The position numbers and the translations under genes were made by a program. The notes under the pieces are model-generated. The model searched no databases. It had not been told where the DNA came from and saw nothing but the letters and a program-made list of their open reading frames with translations. A stretch of 8,942 bases of DNA from JBFXJF01 sp050175155 (GTDB lineage Bacteria > Bacillota > Bacilli > Tepidibacillales > Tepidibacillaceae): contig JBFXJF010000048.1 of NCBI GenBank assembly GCA_050175155.1, positions 1 to 8,942 of the forward strand, in the 5' to 3' direction. How positions within the stretch are numbered: position 1 is the first letter of the stretch; the number at the start of each line of letters is the position of its first letter. Of this stretch, positions 6,201 to 8,942 are shown piece after piece.

Positions 6201-7879
6201 TCTATTAATACCTTTGTACTACTATAATGATTTCTTCCTGAAGCAAAAGGAGTGCCAGTTATATATTCCATTTCTGAATTTTGTTGAATAGATACTATAT
6301 CTGTATTATTAATAGGTACAACTTGATCAAAAGAATAATTACCACTATTTCGTAAGCACGAAAGTGGAACACCATCATATATCTTAGTAGCACTACCACC
6401 TTTTATAAATTCACCACAATCATATATATTGCCAATTTGAGAGTCTGTAAATGCAGTTGGTCCAGTATAACCAAGCAAATTTAAACAATTTTTTACATCA
6501 TTCGGTCCAAAATTATTTGCATCATTAACACAAGTAAGGATATTATTTAGATGTGTTGATTCATTGGTAGGGAAATTAACACCTTTAGTATTCAAGCAAG
6601 TTTTTAAATTTGAAGTCATTTGTGGATTTGAGCCTGCATGTTGCATATTACAATATATTTTAGTAAAATCCCCTTCTATTGTATGTCTTATAACATAAAT
6701 ATCATCATCTAACTGTCCATTTCCTCTTATTCTAACATTTATTACATTTGCTCTTGAATCTTGTACTGTATTAGAACGAATGCAATCAGGGTCAGCTGAA
6801 TATGAATCAGGTTCACCTGATAATACATCAACTGGATATTCAGTATAATCTCTAGTTTTTTCTATTTCTCTAACTGTACTTTCAATTTTACTAGACATTA
6901 TGGGCTCTTGACATATTAATTTTGTCTGCTTAAAACTATTTACTTCACAAGTTACTTGTCTTCCATCACTACAAGTACCTCTATATCCACTTACATTTCC
7001 ACTTGCATCAAATAAAGGTTTATTTTCATCACAATAAATATATTCACCATCATTAAGACTTCCATCTTCATTAGTACTAGAAGGTTTACATTCATAAGGA
7101 AATACTAAATTCTCTTCTCTTTCTGTACATTCTTTTTGGTCAAATATTGTACTGTCTGGACACTGATATTGATGAGTTACTAAATTATATTTAGTTGAAT
7201 CTTGTTTTATTGTGTTATTTACAACAGTTGCACCTTCAAGTTTATCTACTTCACCAATAACTGTATCAATTCTTGTACATTTATCTATAAGATTAGTTCC
7301 ACAATTATTTACATAACATTCTTGTTGTTCTGGATTATCCCAACAGCTTCTACTTATAGTTCTATCAAAATATGTAGTACAAGTAGTTTTACCTCCAAGA
7401 TATGTAACCCCATTTTCATACTTTTTACAAGTTTTATATACAATAGGTGGCTTAGAGTTTTTTCTTAAATCTTTAATAAAAAGATCATTTGATGATGCAG
7501 TATTATTTGGTGCTACATATTCTCTTTCTATTCTCCACCATGGTAAACATATAGTTACATCATTAGGTAATCCAGTTTGTGCTTTTGGAAAAATTTTACA
7601 TTCTTCACCATTTGGATCGGCAATACCATAGCCTATATATAATTTTTTATCTGTAAGTGATGTCATATCGATATCGTCAAATACCTTTAATGATATTTCA
7701 TCTGGCATCACATCAAAATATTGGAAATATTTTAATTCACTAGGTTCAGCACTTTGAGTTGTATTTACTGTCTCTAAACTCCAAGTACCTCTATCAGTAG
7801 CTCTTGGATTTTCAGTTGCTGCAAATAAAGTTATTATTGAAATATATGTTAAAAAACAGAATGTGAAAATACTTTTCAA
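3251..7879 (-). CDS. traN: Very large TraN-like conjugal mating-pair stabilisation protein
   Basis: TraN is the cysteine-rich outer-membrane protein of F-type type IV secretion systems that stabilises donor-recipient contact. The product has 1542 residues, about two and a half times F TraN (about 600). Residues 1-20 form a signal peptide ending LFA. Residues about 140-500 are rich in cysteine pairs, with helical Cys segments around 425-495. Residues about 535-630 look like a beta-sandwich. Residues about 700-920 are again cysteine-rich. An Ala/Gln/Asn-rich helical, coiled-coil-like stretch covers about 965-1060, followed by an Asn/Ser/Gly-rich linker to about 1165. The C-terminus carries the TraN signature: Cys1420, Cys1427, Cys1436 and a YNYCCYDQ block (Cys1444-1445), then a Cys before a short NHLKDISF segment. 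The start is TTG with AGGAGG 5 nt upstream. It is the third gene of a coupled minus-strand set. Family assignment is firm for the C-terminus; the N-terminal two thirds are divergent. Confidence 0.85.
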   Translation of the reverse strand: MKSIFTFCFLTYISIITLFAATENPRATDRGTWSLETVNTTQSAEPSELKYFQYFDVMPDEISLKVFDDIDMTSLTDKKLYIGYGIADPNGEECKIFPKAQTGLPNDVTICLPWWRIEREYVAPNNTASSNDLFIKDLRKNSKPPIVYKTCKKYENGVTYLGGKTTCTTYFDRTISRSCWDNPEQQECYVNNCGTNLIDKCTRIDTVIGEVDKLEGATVVNNTIKQDSTKYNLVTHQYQCPDSTIFDQKECTEREENLVFPYECKPSSTNEDGSLNDGEYIYCDENKPLFDASGNVSGYRGTCSDGRQVTCEVNSFKQTKLICQEPIMSSKIESTVREIEKTRDYTEYPVDVLSGEPDSYSADPDCIRSNTVQDSRANVINVRIRGNGQLDDDIYVIRHTIEGDFTKIYCNMQHAGSNPQMTSNLKTCLNTKGVNFPTNESTHLNNILTCVNDANNFGPNDVKNCLNLLGYTGPTAFTDSQIGNIYDCGEFIKGGSATKIYDGVPLSCLRNSGNYSFDQVVPINNTDIVSIQQNSEMEYITGTPFASGRNHYSSTKVLIDGVEAAPDTFPSNYPHYPSNSGHLRTWDNTTSTLSIMFPFAGAYELYFYNKNNVLMAKENLDINDFANMNYLTSTQLKLGKQMALASGVSENSSGREDDWVEWGGGVYGGKNSKTGTTLNVPNDEYVKNNAVDKVIVKDLLNGTIMPIKMVYPLPYPNRVFVAKLKVYENRKYRCYGSYTNPPINSNATSKYMCSTNTDWQDYKNGLTNEFSKVQQWQDEDSCTQNCRSYNTCTSLTKTVAGVSKTGFTCSYKGGENLGGDIEGNFFSSQIECNTACYTQNSCEEYADNSCILLEEKETNKITDHTGKTVSTAKIAQYRCDTRTDIQTGCAKYSVVNRDGELEYNYLGVGYETKDFSRAFEEAATKVSMIEVGSQHIWSGWKGKCVSGKKWDFSYLSDPMTIASYAMSAYSSMNQISQWGANATSAAEQGIVTANETVNQMENSLKALQEAGASASEIAQATEALNTAQTALDQAVNTYQSAYNSTIGSLSRNWNEFKDGISSTFNSAYNNTLQYTGLDKAGDYASNVQNNLTNSLTNGYNSTVGGISDALGVDLSGIQVKPDLNLSAGSNLSNTAGAQTNLVQNGINNASQVPNATNIFDSAKDTLKNITGIDWDASVIGNNTSFINITQGDIVMTAAQTAFVLAAPRESDYILAERMLQSYSGINDNSSTTQAYNSCMASIGASLPNLVGWSSGEMPSDELLKPWQHPLRMTPAQLASIGTVTSQEYLKSHYLISKDSQTLGVNDVNSILIDVVAISSDAYLKATQTICMGIKVSQAASHISNENSKNGGGLSGGDIGMMAAKMALTMVCAPCGFAATILTDLYTNALSSINTCTSQEDAIGWDLHHLKTNKFLNHGQCQLVESYCDKKVSFLGCVRRGYNYCCYDQITTKVFAQGLKDQLYPSGTPNNVKWASCSDITINHLKDISFNECQPGQDPYVDKCFDASRYSEFQQVLFRQASKGISIEGLTNQVMNSMAIDTE

Positions 7880-7884
7880 ATTAT

Positions 7885-7890
7885 CCTCCT
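7885..7890 (-). promoter_or_regulatory. AGGAGG Shine-Dalgarno of traN overlapping the upstream stop codon
   Basis: The minus strand reads TAGGAGGATAATTTG. The TAG is the stop of the protease gene (7889-7891), its last two bases begin the AGGAGG, and TTG 7877-7879 follows after 5 nt. No ATG fits this site, so the TTG start is well supported, and the overlap predicts translational coupling of traN to the upstream gene. Confidence 0.8.
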
Positions 7891-8452
7891 AAAAAATTAT
7901 ATATATTGACAAAGATACAAATAGTACAAAATATAAATAAATACTTCCATTTGTTTTTGCCATTTTAAAATCAGCCGATGACGGCACAGAATTAACTATT
8001 AATGTTGTTATTAGAAATAAATAAACGAAATACCCAAATAGATTTATTTGATAATAATTTGTATAGAAAATAAAAAAATATTTTGAAACTAAGTATGCTA
8101 AATATAACAATATTAGTGGAGCCATTGCTATTGGAAAAGCATTAAAAATATTTACATTCTCTTTGCTTATTTCTACATATCCTAAAACAATAGATTTTTT
8201 ACCATTTATATTTTCTACTTTTGGGAAAAGAGAAACTTTTTTTGGAATTTTCATAGTCGTAATTAATGCAACAATATAATGCGATAACTCATGGAAGAAT
8301 GTCCCTATAAAATATACTAGTGCTGCAAAATAGTTATTCGTTTTTGATAAATGCTTGAATCTAACTATAGATATTGTAATTAAAGTTGTAAAGAAAATTT
8401 TGTTTTCAATTGCAAAATTCAAAATGTTGTCGTGTATTATGTTTATACTCAT
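7889..8452 (-). CDS. Integral membrane zinc metalloprotease-like protein (M50/S2P-like)
   Basis: A 187-residue polytopic membrane protein with about five hydrophobic segments (residues 17-32, 41-66, 102-130, 137-156 and 170-187). Within the second lies HELSH (His54, Glu55, His58), the HExxH zinc motif, embedded in a helix as in site-2 proteases. In the fourth, NSVPSSAD (Asn154, Pro157, Asp161) resembles the NxxPxxxxDG block that gives the third zinc ligand, one residue shorter and with Phe instead of Gly after Asp. Both catalytic elements are therefore present in the right order. A hydrophilic segment (67-100) lies between them. Known S2P proteins cleave membrane-anchored substrates; here the substrate could be a product of the same operon, but that is inference. 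ATG 8450-8452 overlaps the upstream stop as ATGA, with AGGA 8 nt before. A non-proteolytic M50 relative is the alternative. Confidence 0.72.
   Translation of the reverse strand: MSINIIHDNILNFAIENKIFFTTLITISIVRFKHLSKTNNYFAALVYFIGTFFHELSHYIVALITTMKIPKKVSLFPKVENINGKKSIVLGYVEISKENVNIFNAFPIAMAPLILLYLAYLVSKYFFIFYTNYYQINLFGYFVYLFLITTLIVNSVPSSADFKMAKTNGSIYLYFVLFVSLSIYIIF
8449..8452 (-). promoter_or_regulatory. ATGA stop/start overlap
   Basis: The TGA of the repeat protein and the ATG of the protease-like gene share bases in ATGA. This is a classic arrangement for translational coupling and indicates a single transcript for the repeat protein, protease-like protein and TraN. Confidence 0.75.
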
Positions 8453-8942
8453 ATGTATAATCCTACATTTGATAATCCATAGTTATCAGTTATGTAACCA
8501 GGAGAGCAACCATAAGTGTAATGCTTGTAAGAAATGTCTTTGTAACAGTTCTCTTTTGGTGGAGTAGCACTATTACAAGGTTGCGAAAGTGTTGATGAGG
8601 TATTAGTTGATGTTGAACTATCTGTTTTAGTACAAGAAGCTAATCCTTTATCAATTGCAGTATAACCAGAACTACACTCATAAGAGTAAAAAGTATATGG
8701 AATAATTTTTTCACAATTACCAGTTGGAGGAGTTGAATTATTACAAGGTTGAGATAAAGTAGATTCATTATTAATAGTATTATTAGGATCTGTTCTAGGA
8801 CAAGCTGAAGTTAAACCACCATCTCTAACAGTATAACCAGTTGGACAATTGTATTTGTAATATGAATAAGTAATAGTTTTTTGACAATTACCAGTAGGAG
8901 GAGTAGCACTATTAACAGCATCATCTAATGAATTCCAGTTTT
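8449..8942 (-). CDS. C-terminal end of a secreted-type cysteine-patterned tandem-repeat protein (partial)
   Basis: This frame is open from the right edge of the window to TGA 8449-8451 and gives at least 163 residues; the 5' part lies beyond 8942. It holds repeats of about 56 residues, each starting N-(S/N)-(A/S)-TPP followed by NC, an aromatic-rich Y-x-x-Y segment, C-x-x-GY, then GL, an SC or AC pair, and a Ser/Thr/Asn-rich linker ending LSQPC. Four cysteines recur at fixed places in the two complete units, which suggests disulfides and an exported, surface location. I do not recognise the family. CxxGY repeats and the place next to traN suggest an adhesin-like or conjugation-associated surface protein, though this is unproven. 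The stop overlaps the protease start as ATGA, so the three genes are probably co-translated. Codon usage matches traN. Confidence 0.8.
   Translation of the reverse strand, partial: NWNSLDDAVNSATPPTGNCQKTITYSYYKYNCPTGYTVRDGGLTSACPRTDPNNTINNESTLSQPCNNSTPPTGNCEKIIPYTFYSYECSSGYTAIDKGLASCTKTDSSTSTNTSSTLSQPCNSATPPKENCYKDISYKHYTYGCSPGYITDNYGLSNVGLYI
8452..8913 (-). repeat. Three tandem ~56-residue coding repeats, the last one incomplete
   Basis: Units read on the minus strand: 8743-8913 (57 codons), 8575-8742 (56 codons) and 8452-8574 (41 codons). Units 1 and 2 keep cysteines at equivalent positions (after TPP-GN, in CxxGY, before the linker, and in LSQPC). Unit 3 matches through CSPGY and GL, then departs and stops 7 codons later, losing the third and fourth cysteines. 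More units may lie beyond the right edge. The DNA copies are diverged, so the array is old rather than a recent slippage product. Confidence 0.8.

Noticed and set aside
7202..7468. 88-codon open frame on the + strand
   Set aside because: Antisense to the cysteine-rich part of traN; Cys/Ile/Phe-rich composition arises from the opposite strand and there is no supporting start signal.
8355..8567. 70-codon open frame on the + strand
   Set aside because: Antisense to the protease-like gene start and the repeat protein end, both supported by motifs and coupled overlaps.
8452..8913. Possible CRISPR-like periodic repeats
   Set aside because: The repeats are about 170 bp, diverged in DNA and conserved as protein in one open frame; they are coding repeats without spacers.

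Overview
This AT-rich window (intergenic DNA especially so) reads like accessory DNA of a Campylobacterota bacterium, most probably of the Arcobacter group. The reasons are Lys/Asn/Ile-rich proteins, A/T-ending codons, AAGGA-type ribosome binding sites with two TTG starts, and a XerH/XerD-like tyrosine recombinase. The taxon is inferred from style; no rRNA or tRNA is present to fix it. The content (IS200/IS605 remnants, a recombinase, an HU protein, an F-type TraN) points to a conjugative plasmid or an integrative conjugative element.

Left part (1-1158): the broken 3' end of an IS200/IS605-family tnpB is followed by its right-end hairpin, ending in TCAA at 330. That boundary cuts into a leftward gene for a small two-helix membrane protein, whose stop codon now lies inside the IS end. 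An AT-rich gap of about 450 bp follows. It holds a 33-bp near-perfect palindrome upstream of the next gene.

Middle (1159-3250): a complete tyrosine recombinase (+) converges on an HU-family DNA-binding protein (-). Between them is a 13-bp-stem hairpin of IS605 right-end type that may also act as a two-way terminator. Upstream of hup, on the same strand, is a 200-residue eight-strand-type outer-membrane beta-barrel protein with its own promoter.

Right part (3251-8942, all minus strand) is a tightly coupled gene set. In transcription order it holds: the C-terminal end of a secreted, cysteine-patterned tandem-repeat protein that runs off the right edge; a five-helix integral membrane protein with an HELSH zinc-protease motif (M50/S2P-like), starting at an ATGA overlap; and a very large (1542 aa) TraN-like mating-pair stabilisation protein, whose Shine-Dalgarno overlaps the protease stop codon. 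TraN of F-type systems sits in the donor outer membrane and contacts recipient outer-membrane barrels, so a small barrel gene directly downstream of traN is suggestive. The combination of repeat surface protein, membrane protease, giant TraN and small barrel is the most interesting unit here. I do not recognise it as a described module.
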